DNA of 64,000 nt, taken from NCBI GenBank assembly GCA_003569165.1, contig BGOI01000001.1:208501-272500 (forward strand), in the 5' to 3' direction. This document shows, one piece after another, positions 1 to 9,645 of this stretch. The notes under the pieces were generated by a model. That model saw only the letters and a list, made by a program, of their open reading frames with translations, did no database searches and was not told where the DNA came from. How positions within the stretch are numbered: the stretch's first letter is position 1; every line of letters begins with the position of its first letter. The stretch is from Opitutia bacterium. GTDB lineage: Bacteria; Verrucomicrobiota; Verrucomicrobiia; Opitutales; UBA953. Made by a program: the position numbers and the translations under genes.

Positions 1-890
1 CCGAGAAGACGGCGCCGCCGGTATCGAGGGCGAGGTCGGTCGCGCGGACATCGGCGTCCGCGGCGACACCGAAGGTAATCACCGTACCGCGACGGCGACA
101 GGCTTCGGCGAGCACGCGTCCGGCCGGGTCGTCGATGTTGATGACGCAGACGTCGGGAACGGTGCCGATACGGCCGTCGAAGAGCGCCGTCTTCGCGTCG
201 AGGTATGAGGCTAGGTCGCCGTGATAGTCGACGTGATCGCGGGTCAGGTTGGTGAAAGCGGCGACGCGGAAGTGGAAGCCATGCACGCGGTCCTGATGGA
301 GCGCATGGGAGCTCACCTCGAGGCAGGCGCCCGCGCAACCCGCGTCGACCATTTGGCGGAAGAAGCCGGAGAGGTCAGCCGATTCCGGCGTCGTCTTATA
401 AGAGGGGATCGAACGTCGCCCGAGGTGATAGCGCACCGTTCCCACGAGGCCCCACTGGGAACCATCGGACTGCAACAAGTGGCGAAGGAGCGTCGAAATC
501 GTTGTCTTACCGTTGGTACCCGTCACGCCGACAAGCTGCAGGGCGGCTTCCGGGTGGCCGAAGAAACGGCGGGCGACTTCGGCCAGGGCTCGACGCGGAT
601 CAACGACTTGGGCGGCGGCGACCGCGGGCAGGCCGGCGACGGGTTCGCCCGAGATGATGGCGGCGGCGCCGCGGGCGATGGCATCGTCGAGGAACACGTG
701 CCCATTGGCGCGCAGGCCGGGTAACGCGAAGAACAGCGAGCCGGGGATGATCCGGCGGCTATCGGTGACGAGCGAGGAGATGCGGACGGAGCCATCGCCA
801 GTGCGGCCAAGGACGGGGAGGCCTTGCAGCAGCGAGTTGAAAGTGGGGCGCTCCATGGCGGCGGGCATCATCGCGAGAGGAGGCGTCATC
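1..890 (-). CDS. murE: UDP-N-acetylmuramyl-tripeptide synthetase (MurE), C-terminus beyond window
   Basis: Reverse-strand translation from ATG at 890 reads MTPPLAMMPAAMERPTFNSLLQGL...GVTGTNGKTTISTLLRHLL...CLEVSSHALHQDRVHGFHF..AAFTNLTRDHVDYHGDLASYLDAK, with the Mur ligase ATP motif GTNGKT. Overlaps the ftsI stop. Confidence 0.9.
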
Positions 891-2682
891 GGCCGAGGTC
901 GGCGACGTGGGCACGCGGCACGGTGGAGACCGGAGGGATGTCGAGCCAGCGGATGCATTTCTCCGCGACGTCGCGGAAGATGGGAGCGGAGACCTTGCCG
1001 CCGTAGCCGACGCCCTCCCCTTGCGGCTCGTCGATGATCACCGTGATCGCGAGCTTCGGGTCGTTGACGGGGAAGAAGCCCGCGAAGGAGGCGACGTGGT
1101 GCGCGGAAGAGTAGCGGCCGTTAACAATCTTCTGCGTCGTGCCGGTCTTGCCCGCGACCTCGTAGCCCGGGATATCGGCGATCGGCGCCGTGCCGCCCTT
1201 GCCGCAGACCGCGCGCAAGAGCGTGGCCATCTGCGCGGCGGTCGCGGCGGAGACGGCACGGCCGCGCGAGCGCGGTCCGTAGTTGAGGACGGTTGCCTTC
1301 GTCTTCGGATCCTCGACGCGGAGGACGAGCTGCGGCTGCATCAGCAGGCCCTCGGCCGCAACGACCGACATCGCAAAGTGCATCTGCATCGCCGTGACGC
1401 TGACCGAATGGCCCATCGGCACGCGCGAGATCGTCAGCCCGTCCCAATCCTTCGGCGTGATGAGCAGGCCCGGAATTTCGGCACCGGTGATCAGGCCCGT
1501 CCGGGCACCGAAGCCGAAGGACTTAATGAGCGCGAAGAACTTATCTTCGCCGAGGCGTTCCGCGTACTGCATCCCGACCTGGACCGTGCCGCGGTTGGAG
1601 GATTCGCGGACGATCTGCCGGATGTCGGCGGCGCCCATGGCGTGCGAGTCGGCCGGCATGGAGACCATGCGGCCGCGGTAGGGGACCGTGGTGGCACCGC
1701 AGTCAAAGACCGAGTTCGGCGTGATGAGGCGTTCCTCGAGCGCACCGGAGACCGAGACAATCTTGAAGACCGAGCCGGGCTCGTAGACGTCGGACACGGC
1801 GCGGTTACGCTGACTATCCATCGGCGCGGCCTTCGGGTCGAAGAAACGGTTGAGATCGTAGGTCGGCCAGTTGGCGAGGCCGAGGATGCGGCCCGTGCGT
1901 GGCTCGCTCACGATGATGATGCCGCCTTTCGGATTATAGCGGGCCGCGGCGGCGGCAAGGGCGTCCTCGCAGGTCTTCTGGATGAGGCTGTTGATCGTCA
2001 GCACGATCGTGCTGCCGTCGACCGGTGCGACCTCGCGGAGGCGATTGCTCGTGATCTCGCGACGGCGGCCGTCGCGTTCAGATTCGATCCAACCCTTCTG
2101 ACCGAGGAGCAGGGGATTCATCACACTCTCAATCCCAGAAGCGGGGATGGCCTCCTTATTCACGTAGCCGAGCACGTGCGCGGCGAGCTGACCCTTCGGG
2201 TAGTTGCGGCGGTACTTCAGTTCCGCGCGGAGCGCCTTGATGCCGAGCGCCTTGATGCGCTTCATCGTGGCCTCATTGACCTCATGGGCGAGAACGGCCC
2301 AGCGGATCGTCTTTTGCTCGCCGGCCTCATTAAGGCGCGTCGTGGTCTCGAAGGCCTCGCGGACCTGGGAAAAAGGCAGATTAAGGATGGTCGCAACTTC
2401 CAGCACGCGCTCCTGCTCGCCTTTAACGAGCGAATCCGGATCCACGCCGATGTCCCAGACGTCCTCGGACACCGCCAGAAGGTTATCCTGTGAGTCGCGG
2501 ATCTCTCCGCGACGGCACGGGATCTCCTGGAGCACTCGGCGAGCCTGCAGCGCTTCCGCGCGCAGACGAGGGGCGTCGACCCAATGCAACCAAACCAGCC
2601 GCGAGATTACGGCCAGGAAGCAGAGGGAAACGGCCCAAGCCAGGAAACGGTAGCGCGTTCGCCTGGCGTGGGGGAGGCTCAT
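886..2682 (-). CDS. ftsI: Penicillin-binding protein / FtsI-type peptidoglycan transpeptidase
   Basis: ORF track; PBP motifs YEPGSVFKIVS (SxxK), SSN, KTGTTQK. dcw context. Start chosen at MSLPHARRTRYRF. Confidence 0.9.
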   Translation of the reverse strand: MSLPHARRTRYRFLAWAVSLCFLAVISRLVWLHWVDAPRLRAEALQARRVLQEIPCRRGEIRDSQDNLLAVSEDVWDIGVDPDSLVKGEQERVLEVATILNLPFSQVREAFETTTRLNEAGEQKTIRWAVLAHEVNEATMKRIKALGIKALRAELKYRRNYPKGQLAAHVLGYVNKEAIPASGIESVMNPLLLGQKGWIESERDGRRREITSNRLREVAPVDGSTIVLTINSLIQKTCEDALAAAAARYNPKGGIIIVSEPRTGRILGLANWPTYDLNRFFDPKAAPMDSQRNRAVSDVYEPGSVFKIVSVSGALEERLITPNSVFDCGATTVPYRGRMVSMPADSHAMGAADIRQIVRESSNRGTVQVGMQYAERLGEDKFFALIKSFGFGARTGLITGAEIPGLLITPKDWDGLTISRVPMGHSVSVTAMQMHFAMSVVAAEGLLMQPQLVLRVEDPKTKATVLNYGPRSRGRAVSAATAAQMATLLRAVCGKGGTAPIADIPGYEVAGKTGTTQKIVNGRYSSAHHVASFAGFFPVNDPKLAITVIIDEPQGEGVGYGGKVSAPIFRDVAEKCIRWLDIPPVSTVPRAHVADLGR

Positions 2683-3059
2683 CGAGAGCGCGGTCCTCCC
2701 TGCCCACCCCAAGAGAGGGAGGCGATTTCGCGGGCCGTCATCCGAGGGCTCGCGGAAAGCATGGGCGGCGGGGATGCGACCGCCGGGAAATAACGTACCC
2801 ACACCACCTGTTCGGGGACCGGAGGCTTCAGCGCATCACCAATGCGCTGCTGGAGCTCGAGGGTATTGAGGAGCTCATCGCGCGTGCGGCGGAGTCTCTC
2901 GAGCTCCTTCTTAGAGAGGGAGATGTCGCGCTCCATGCGCTGGATGCGACTACCGATGGTGTCAGCCTCAACGCGCAAGCGCATGATGTTGATCGTCCCA
3001 AGAGCGAAGGCACCGACGGCGGCGAAAACGAAAACCCAGGTGAAGATACGCGGGCTCAT
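2679..3059 (-). CDS. FtsL-like small cell-division membrane protein
   Basis: 126 aa, one N-terminal TM segment followed by a coiled-coil-like stretch, located between rsmH and ftsI. Confidence 0.6.
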   Translation of the reverse strand: MSPRIFTWVFVFAAVGAFALGTINIMRLRVEADTIGSRIQRMERDISLSKKELERLRRTRDELLNTLELQQRIGDALKPPVPEQVVWVRYFPAVASPPPMLSASPRMTAREIASLSWGGQGGPRSR

Positions 3060-3973
3060 ACGGCGAGGCGGCGCACGGCGCGGAGGCGAGCCGAGCGGCT
3101 GCGGGGGTTGCGAACCTGTTCGGCGTCCGAGGGCTGGACCGCCTTGCGGGTGAGGAGGTCGGCCTGCTTCACGCGGTCATCCTGATTACGCGCGTCGTCG
3201 CGGTCGACGGGGCGGCCGGCGACCTCGTTCATGTAGCGCTTGACCATCCGGTCCTCAAGGGAGTGGAAGGAGATGACGGCGAGCACGCCACCAGGGGTGA
3301 GCTTGCCGAAGGCGAGCGGAAGGGCGTCGGCCAGGGCGCCGAGCTCATCGTTAACCGCGATGCGGACGCCTTGGAAGGTGCGGGTGGCCGGGTGCGGGCC
3401 GCGCGGCCCCGGAGCGGGGGGCGCGGCTTCCGCGACCAGTTCGGCGAAGGTGGAGGTGCGGGCGAGGCGGCCGGTGCCGCGGGCGGCGATGATGGCATTG
3501 ACCACGCGGAACCAGCGAGGCTCCTCGCCGTAGTCGCGGACCGCGCGTTCGATCTCGGTGCGGTCGCCGCGTTCGAGGAATTCAGCCGCGCTGCGGCCGA
3601 CGCGCGTGTCCATCCGCATGTCGTTCGGCGCGTCGAAGCGGAAAGAGAAACCGCGTTCCGGGACATCCAACTGGTACGAGGACACCCCAATGTCCATCAG
3701 AACACCGTCGAATCGCCCCGGAACGCGGTCAAGGTTACGAAAATTCTCAGAATGGAAACGCAGGTGGCCGGGATGGGCGGCGAGCAGCGCGCCGGAACGT
3801 TCCGCGGCGGCGGGATCGCGATCCATCGCGTCGATGGTGCAGAGCGGCGCGCGCGCGAGAATTGCCGCCGCGTGGCCGCCTCCGCCGAAGGTGCAGTCCA
3901 GGTAAGCACGGCCGTCCTGCGGAGCGAGGAGCGTCAAGCACTCCTCAAGCAAGACTGGAACGTGGCTGGTCAT
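3056..3973 (-). CDS. rsmH: 16S rRNA (cytosine(1402)-N(4))-methyltransferase RsmH
   Basis: MTSHVPVLLEECLTLL..YLDCTFGGGGHAAAIL..DRDPAAAERSG..GVLMDIGVSSYQLD..RGFSFRFD..MRMD; start trimmed to MTSHVP. Confidence 0.95.
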   Translation of the reverse strand: MTSHVPVLLEECLTLLAPQDGRAYLDCTFGGGGHAAAILARAPLCTIDAMDRDPAAAERSGALLAAHPGHLRFHSENFRNLDRVPGRFDGVLMDIGVSSYQLDVPERGFSFRFDAPNDMRMDTRVGRSAAEFLERGDRTEIERAVRDYGEEPRWFRVVNAIIAARGTGRLARTSTFAELVAEAAPPAPGPRGPHPATRTFQGVRIAVNDELGALADALPLAFGKLTPGGVLAVISFHSLEDRMVKRYMNEVAGRPVDRDDARNQDDRVKQADLLTRKAVQPSDAEQVRNPRSRSARLRAVRRLAV

Positions 3974-4025
3974 TCGGCGGGCTGTGAATAAAGTGTGAGT
4001 AGTGTAAGTAACTCTTGGATACGCC

Positions 4026-4478
4026 TCACAAGCCAAGCTCGCGCAGAGCGCGGAGGATGGTGAGCGCAGACTCGGATTCGCGATCGGCCTTAGGCGGCGT
4101 CGGCGAAGAGAGGTGGAAGGTGGTGAAACCGCCGCGGAAGATCACCTCGTGCTCGAGCTTCGCTTCCTTGACGATGTGGTCGTTGAGCGTGATGCGGCCG
4201 GCCTTGTCACACGCGACCTGAATGCTGTTCGTCGCGAGAAGGCTGAGCGCATCCATCTTCACCGGGTCACTCACCGTGACCTGCTGAGCCGCGTCGCGAA
4301 TGCGTTCAGCCATCGACGGCGGGAACACGACGATCGATCCCAACGCGGGGTGGAACATCGCGAGAAAAGTCGCTTCCGCATCGAAACGCCAGGCCGCCGG
4401 GATGGTGACACGGTTCTTCTCATCCAACTTTCCGTTGTGGATGCCGGTGAAGAGACCGTTGTTGGCGCCAATAGACAT
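4026..4478 (-). CDS. mraZ: Transcriptional regulator/division protein MraZ
   Basis: 150 aa; GIHNGKLDEKNRVTIPAAWR...FPPSMAERI; first gene of the dcw cluster. Confidence 0.9.
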   Translation of the reverse strand: MSIGANNGLFTGIHNGKLDEKNRVTIPAAWRFDAEATFLAMFHPALGSIVVFPPSMAERIRDAAQQVTVSDPVKMDALSLLATNSIQVACDKAGRITLNDHIVKEAKLEHEVIFRGGFTTFHLSSPTPPKADRESESALTILRALRELGL

Positions 4479-4596
4479 TGCATATGGGGAGTTGCCCCCA
4501 GTTCACCCACTTTTCCCCACACCCCTCCACCCGTCAAGATTTTAGCCCCAGATCTGCCCAATTTCTTGTTCACAGCGCGGCCAGGGACATTTAAAT

Positions 4597-4610
4597 GACT
4601 GAATTCAGTC
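4597..4610. promoter_or_regulatory. Perfect 14-bp palindrome GACTGAATTCAGTC upstream of mraZ
   Basis: Read directly from sequence; in an AT-rich intergenic region, preceded by TTTAAAT. Confidence 0.4.
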
Positions 4611-4741
4611 CTTATTTTATGTAAGTAACTAAATTACAGCATCTTAAGTGTATAAAAGTACAAAACAGCGATTTCTGGCGCCCCCCTCCCCGCCTCCAGG
4701 CCGCCCCCGGGGATCGGTCCGGTGCCAGGCGCGACCGCCGA

Positions 4742-4764
4742 TTGTAATGGTTTTACCATTACAA
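4742..4764. promoter_or_regulatory. 23-nt inverted repeat TTGTAATGGTTTTACCATTACAA, GntR-like operator
   Basis: 10-bp perfect arms around TTT; contains TGGTnnnACCA; about 100 bp upstream of the lipoprotein start. Confidence 0.45.
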
Positions 4765-4861
4765 AAAGACGCCTTGGGCGGCGGCGGGGCGAGGGCGAAA
4801 CTGTTTGCCAACGGACCCCGGCTGTGCTTTGACTCCAACCACTCAACCACGACTCTTGCAC

Positions 4862-5278
4862 ATGAAAACCGCTATCGCCCTCCTCGCCGTCCTCGTCCTC
4901 TCCGGATGCTCCACCCAGCTCGGCGTGGACAACTCCCAGAACAACGAGGCCTCCTACTCCAACGTCACCGGCATCCTGACCACCCGCTACACCGCGGACA
5001 CGACCGCCGTCTTCAACGCCGTGAAGCGCACCATCGACGCCATGCCCGGCACGCTTCGCACCGGCGAGACCGACGAAATCGGCGCTAACAAGGAACTGCT
5101 CAGCGTCGTGACCTACGCCCGCACCATCGGTGACCTTGAAATCAAGATCACCATCGAGAAGGCTGAAGACGAAGTCACCAAGGCCGTCTTCACCCAGGTG
5201 AAGGTCAAGTACGGCTTCTTCGGCAACCTGCCGGAGAGCCAGAAGATCGTCTCCAAGATCACTTCTAACCTGCGCTAA
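4862..5278 (+). CDS. Small lipoprotein, DUF3568-like
   Basis: Lipobox [19 protein letters not shown]; 138 aa; followed by a strong terminator. Confidence 0.7.
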   Translation: MKTAIALLAVLVLSGCSTQLGVDNSQNNEASYSNVTGILTTRYTADTTAVFNAVKRTIDAMPGTLRTGETDEIGANKELLSVVTYARTIGDLEIKITIEKAEDEVTKAVFTQVKVKYGFFGNLPESQKIVSKITSNLR

Positions 5279-5304
5279 ACGCCGGGGCGGAACCGCCAAA
5301 CGGA

Positions 5305-5341
5305 CGCCGCCCAGCCACCTGGCTAGGCGGCGTTCTTTTTT
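5305..5341 (+). terminator. Rho-independent terminator
   Basis: ACGCCGCC-c-AGCC-acct-GGCT-a-GGCGGCGT followed by TCTTTTTT. Confidence 0.85.
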
Positions 5342-5354
5342 AACCACTTTCCCA

Positions 5355-6464
5355 ATGGGCAACATCCACGGACACAGTTTCCGCATCACCACCTTCGGCG
5401 AAAGCCACGGTCCCGCCCTCGGCGTCATCATCGATGGCTGCCCTCCCCGCGTGCCGTTCGACGCCGCCTTCCTGCGTAGCGAGCTCGCCCGTCGCCGCCC
5501 CGGCCAGAGCGCCCTGACCACGCAGCGCAAGGAAGCGGACGTACCGGAAATCCTCTCGGGCGTCTCGCAGGATGGACTCACCCTCGGCTCACCCATCGCT
5601 ATCGTCATCCGCAACGGCGACCAGCGCCCTCAGGCCTACGCCGAGATGAAGGCGGCCTATCGTCCGTCGCACGCCGACTTCACCTACGACGCCAAGTATG
5701 GCATCCGCGCCGTCGAAGGCGGGGGCCGTTCGTCCGCCCGCGAAACCGCTGCGCGCGTCGCTGCCGGCGCCGTCGCCAAAACGGTACTCAAACACGCCTG
5801 CGGCGCCCGCATCATCGCTTGGGTTGAAAGTGTCGGCGACGTGCGCATGCCCGCCGCCGCCAAGGCACCGACGTTGAAGCAGGTGGAGGCCACGCCAACG
5901 CGTTGCCCGCATCCCGCCACCGCCGGCAAAATCGATGCGCTCATCCGCGCAGCTCGCGCCGACGGCGATTCCGTCGGTGGCGTCATCTGCTGCGTCATCG
6001 AGAATCTTCCCGCCGGACTCGGCTCACCGGTCTTTGATCGTTTCGAAGCTGACCTCGCCAAGGCCATGCTCTCGCTGCCTGCAACCAAGGGCTTCGAAAT
6101 TGGCAGCGGCTTCGCCGGCACTGTCCTCCGCGGCAGCGCGCATAACGATGAGTTCATCCGCAAGGGTGGCCGCATCCGCACCGCGACCAACCGTTCCGGC
6201 GGCACGCAGGGCGGCATCACCAACGGCGAAGACGTTGTCTTCCGTATCGCTTTCAAGCCCACCGCCACCGTGCTCAAGCCGCAGAAGACGGTCCGCCCCG
6301 ACGGCAAGGCCACCGAGCTCAGCGCCAAGGGTCGCCACGACCCGTGCGTGCTCCCGCGCGCCGTGCCCATCGTCGAAGCCATGGCCGCCCTAGTGGCCGT
6401 GGATCACTGGATCCGCGACCGCGGACAGAACGCCCCCTTCGGCCGCTGCGGACGTAAGGCATGA
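5355..6464 (+). CDS. aroC: Chorismate synthase
   Basis: [32 protein letters not shown]... canonical N-terminus; 369 aa. Confidence 0.97.
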   Translation: MGNIHGHSFRITTFGESHGPALGVIIDGCPPRVPFDAAFLRSELARRRPGQSALTTQRKEADVPEILSGVSQDGLTLGSPIAIVIRNGDQRPQAYAEMKAAYRPSHADFTYDAKYGIRAVEGGGRSSARETAARVAAGAVAKTVLKHACGARIIAWVESVGDVRMPAAAKAPTLKQVEATPTRCPHPATAGKIDALIRAARADGDSVGGVICCVIENLPAGLGSPVFDRFEADLAKAMLSLPATKGFEIGSGFAGTVLRGSAHNDEFIRKGGRIRTATNRSGGTQGGITNGEDVVFRIAFKPTATVLKPQKTVRPDGKATELSAKGRHDPCVLPRAVPIVEAMAALVAVDHWIRDRGQNAPFGRCGRKA

Positions 6465-7192
6465 CCCCGATCATCATCATCCTCGGTCCCACTGGCGCCG
6501 GCCGGGCCGACACGGTGCGCGAGCTGGCTGAGAACGCCTGGCCCGAAGGCCGCAAGATCCGCATCCTCCGCGAAGCGCGCGAAGGCGGCATCGCTCCTGA
6601 CCAATGGGAATTCAAAGACGGACAGGCCATCCTGCCTGCACCGGGTGACGAAGACGCCGCCATCCTGGTGACCAACGGCTCCCTTCACATGATTGACCAG
6701 ATGGAAGCGCTCCACCGCACCATCCGGCCAATGATGCCCGATGCCGTATGGCGCGTCGCGCGCATCATCACCGTCGTCGACTGCCCCCTGACGATGAAGC
6801 ACAAAGCCATCGAGGAATGGTACCGCACGTGCGTCCACTTCTCCGACGCGGTCATCATCAATCGCCGCTGGGAAGTCCCCGGTCAGTGGGTCACCAAGTT
6901 CCTCGAGCCGTACGAGAAGGAATTCTACCCCTGCCTTTTCTTCAACCTGACGAAGATTGGCGCGATCGCCAACCCGCCCGCCGTCATCGACGGCGAGCCG
7001 CTGCGCCTGTCACATATCTTCGACGACATCGATGCCGTCGATGAGATGGAATTCGACGAGGATAATCTCCCCGACGAACCGTTCGACCTGGTCCGCCAGG
7101 TGGACAAGTATTTCGCTCGCGACGAACTCGGTCGCCGCAACATCCTCGTCCCCGAGATCGGCGACCTGCTCAAGCAGGAGGGCCGCGGCTGA
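6461..7192 (+). CDS. Conserved hypothetical P-loop NTPase-like protein
   Basis: N-terminal [10 protein letters not shown] Walker-A-like motif; ATGA overlap with aroC; 243 aa. Confidence 0.6.
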   Translation: MTPIIIILGPTGAGRADTVRELAENAWPEGRKIRILREAREGGIAPDQWEFKDGQAILPAPGDEDAAILVTNGSLHMIDQMEALHRTIRPMMPDAVWRVARIITVVDCPLTMKHKAIEEWYRTCVHFSDAVIINRRWEVPGQWVTKFLEPYEKEFYPCLFFNLTKIGAIANPPAVIDGEPLRLSHIFDDIDAVDEMEFDEDNLPDEPFDLVRQVDKYFARDELGRRNILVPEIGDLLKQEGRG

Positions 7193-7203
7193 AGGCTTTC
7201 CTG

Positions 7204-8076
7204 ATGCGGCCGCTGATCGTCACCTACGCCTGGCTGCTCACCCGCCTTCCCGAAGCGTTCGCCCGTCTCAACGCCGCGCTCCTCGGTCAGGTCCTCTGGC
7301 TCCTCCGCGGCAAGGTCATCCGCCGCAATCTCACCAAGGCGTTCCCTGACAAGGATGCCGCCTGGGTCCTCCGCGTCGGCCGCGTATCATGCCGTCGCAC
7401 GGCCGAGATGGGCCTCTTCTCCATCGCCTCGCCCTTGATGCCGGAAGCCGAAATCCGCGACCGTATCGTCGTGGATGAAAGCATGCTGGGTTCCGAACAC
7501 GGGATGCCGCCTAAGGGCACTGGCGCAGTCCTCTTCGTACCCCACTTCGCCCTGATGGAGATGATGACCGCCGCCCCGCTCCTGAGCCCCGAACTGGCGA
7601 AACGCGAATGGGTCGCCGTCTACCGACCACTCGATCAGCCCGCCGCCGAAAGTTGGGTCAAGGAAGCCCGCGAGCGCTTCGGCATGAAGCTGGCCTCGCG
7701 CCGCGAAGGCTTCGCGCGCGCGATGAAGGCCGTCCGCGAGGGACATGTGGCCGCCATCCTTTTCGATCAGACGACGCAGAGCGGTTCCATCTGGCAATTC
7801 CTCGGTGCACCCTGCGCCGTCACCGAACTACCCGGCATCATCGCGCAGCGCTTCAAGTGCCCGAGCCGTATCTTCTGGGCGGATCGCACGGGCTTCTGGC
7901 GTTGCCGACTGCGCATGGAAGCCCTGCACGCGACGGATTCCATCGGACTGACGATCGAATCGAACGCCTGGCTCGAGCGGAAGCTACGCTCCGGCGATGA
8001 CGCCTGCGCCAACTGGCTCTGGGCACACGACCGGTGGAAGCACGGCCAGCTCCCGTTCAAGAAGCTCGGCGAATAA
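7204..8076 (+). CDS. Lysophospholipid acyltransferase family (LpxL/HtrB-like)
   Basis: RNLTKAFPDKD ... PHFALMEMM ... AILFDQTTQSGSIWQFLGAPCAVTELPGIIAQRFKCP; 290 aa. Confidence 0.8.
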   Translation: MRPLIVTYAWLLTRLPEAFARLNAALLGQVLWLLRGKVIRRNLTKAFPDKDAAWVLRVGRVSCRRTAEMGLFSIASPLMPEAEIRDRIVVDESMLGSEHGMPPKGTGAVLFVPHFALMEMMTAAPLLSPELAKREWVAVYRPLDQPAAESWVKEARERFGMKLASRREGFARAMKAVREGHVAAILFDQTTQSGSIWQFLGAPCAVTELPGIIAQRFKCPSRIFWADRTGFWRCRLRMEALHATDSIGLTIESNAWLERKLRSGDDACANWLWAHDRWKHGQLPFKKLGE

Positions 8077-8079
8077 GCC

Positions 8080-8624
8080 TTACTTCTTTGGGGCGACGGC
8101 CGGCGACGCCGAGGCTTCGCCTTCAGCTAGCTTACGGCGCTTCTTCTCCGCTTCCTTAGCGTCGCTCGACTTGCCTTTTTCCTTGTCGATCTCCGGTCCA
8201 TATTTCTCGGCAAGCTTACGGAGGAATTCCATCCGCTGCTCCGTCGTGAGGGCCTGGATACGCGTGCGTTCGGCCTTGGCCTCCGCCGGGCTCAGCGTCT
8301 TGAAGTGGTGCTCGAGCACGCGGGAACCGTAGCCGCCGCGTTCGCGCATGTCCTTCATGATCTTCTTGCGCTCCTCGGGGTGGCAGCCTCGTACTTGGCC
8401 AGATGGGTCGCGAATTCGCGACGGGACTCGGGCGACATGCGCTCCATCTTCTCGATGGCCGAGCGCATGCGGGTGAGACGCTCGGGCGGAAGCTCGAGAA
8501 TCTTGCGGATGGTCTGGATCTCCTCGGCGGTCGGCTCGGATTCGGGCGGACGGCCGGAAGCCTGCTGGGCAAAAGAACCAGCGGCCGCCAAGAGGAGAAC
8601 CGCGAGAAGGGAAAACTTCTTCAT
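8080..8624 (-). pseudogene. Exported hypothetical protein split by an apparent frameshift (ORFs 8355-8624 and 8080-8358)
   Basis: MKKFSLLAVLLLAAAGSFAQQ... stops shortly after ..EAATP; adding one C to the C4 run (G4 at 8377-8380 on +) gives ..EAATPEERKKIMKDMRERGGYG.. continuous with the downstream ORF. Confidence 0.7.
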
Positions 8625-8628
8625 CGGA

Positions 8629-8991
8629 TTAGGAGCCGGGGGCGTTGAGCACTTCGGCCACGCTGGACTTCTCCACCGCAGGCGAAAGGAGCGAAAGGTC
8701 GGCGGAGGCGCCAAGTAGATCAGCGAACTGAGCGGACTCGTCGTGGGCGAAGAGGGCAAACGTCTGGCGGTTGAGCGCTTCCTCGGAAGGCGCGGACAAG
8801 GTCAGGACGGCGACGAGGCAGGCGGCAGCGGCCGTGGCCACGGAGCTCCAGCGGATCACGACGCGGCGACGACGGTCGGCGCGGACCGCCCCGACGACGC
8901 GTTCGGCGAAGCCGGTGACGGCGACGGAACGGCCACGGCTGAGCGCAGCGGCGAGTTCCTGGTCGAAGGCTTTGTGTTGAGGGTTGTCCAT
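8629..8991 (-). CDS. Putative anti-sigma-like membrane protein
   Basis: 120 aa, single central TM (VVIRWSSVATAAAACLVAVLTLSA), directly downstream of an ECF sigma gene. Confidence 0.5.
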   Translation of the reverse strand: MDNPQHKAFDQELAAALSRGRSVAVTGFAERVVGAVRADRRRRVVIRWSSVATAAAACLVAVLTLSAPSEEALNRQTFALFAHDESAQFADLLGASADLSLLSPAVEKSSVAEVLNAPGS

Positions 8992-9040
8992 GGCTCAGTT
9001 CATAGGGTTAAACACCGCCGGTGGCGGCAAGTTGCAGGGT

Positions 9041-9613
9041 TCATTCGTTTCCATAGAAGTCTTTCAGGAGCTCGCGCAGGCGGCTCCGGGCGCGGTGGAT
9101 CCAGGTCTTCACCGAGGAGACGGGTACGCCCATGATCTCGGCAATCTCCTCGTAGGGTAGCTCCTGCTGGACAACCAGAAGGATGGCGGTGCGTTGCTCG
9201 GGGGGGAGCTGAGCGATGGCCCGCTGAAAAGCTTCGTCGAGTTCGGCCACGCGCCGGGCGGACTGCTGCGACGAATCGCCGGGCTCGGCCGCGAACTCCA
9301 AGGCCGTGGTGGGCTTGCGGCCCCGGCGGCGCCACTCGTTGAGCACGAGGTTGTGGGCGATATGGATGAGGTAGGTGCTCAGCTTGGCCTCTGGACGCCA
9401 GCGGGAAGCGGCGCGGTGGAGACGGATGAAGACCTCCATCGCCAGCTCTTCGGCGGTAGCCTGGGAACCGACCTCGCCGCGCAGATAGCCGACCAGACGG
9501 GCATGGTGGCGATGGACGAGCAGACGGAGCGCATCGTCATCACCAGCTGCGACCAACGCCATCAAGCGCTTGTCGTCCTCGTCGTCGGGGAGCGTGGGCT
9601 CTTCCTGGGACAT
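9041..9613 (-). CDS. RNA polymerase ECF sigma factor
   Basis: Sigma70 region 2 (EELAMEVFIRLHRAASRWRPEAKLSTYLIHIAHNLVLNEWRRR) and region 4 (LPPEQRTAILLVVQQELPYEEIAEIMGVPVSSVKTWIHRARSRLRELL). Confidence 0.92.
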   Translation of the reverse strand: MSQEEPTLPDDEDDKRLMALVAAGDDDALRLLVHRHHARLVGYLRGEVGSQATAEELAMEVFIRLHRAASRWRPEAKLSTYLIHIAHNLVLNEWRRRGRKPTTALEFAAEPGDSSQQSARRVAELDEAFQRAIAQLPPEQRTAILLVVQQELPYEEIAEIMGVPVSSVKTWIHRARSRLRELLKDFYGNE

Positions 9614-9645
9614 CTCTTTGATATAACTCCGGGAAAGGGATAAAG

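Noticed and set aside
907-2493. 528-aa plus-strand ORF
   Set aside because: Antisense to ftsI; typical GC-driven shadow ORF.
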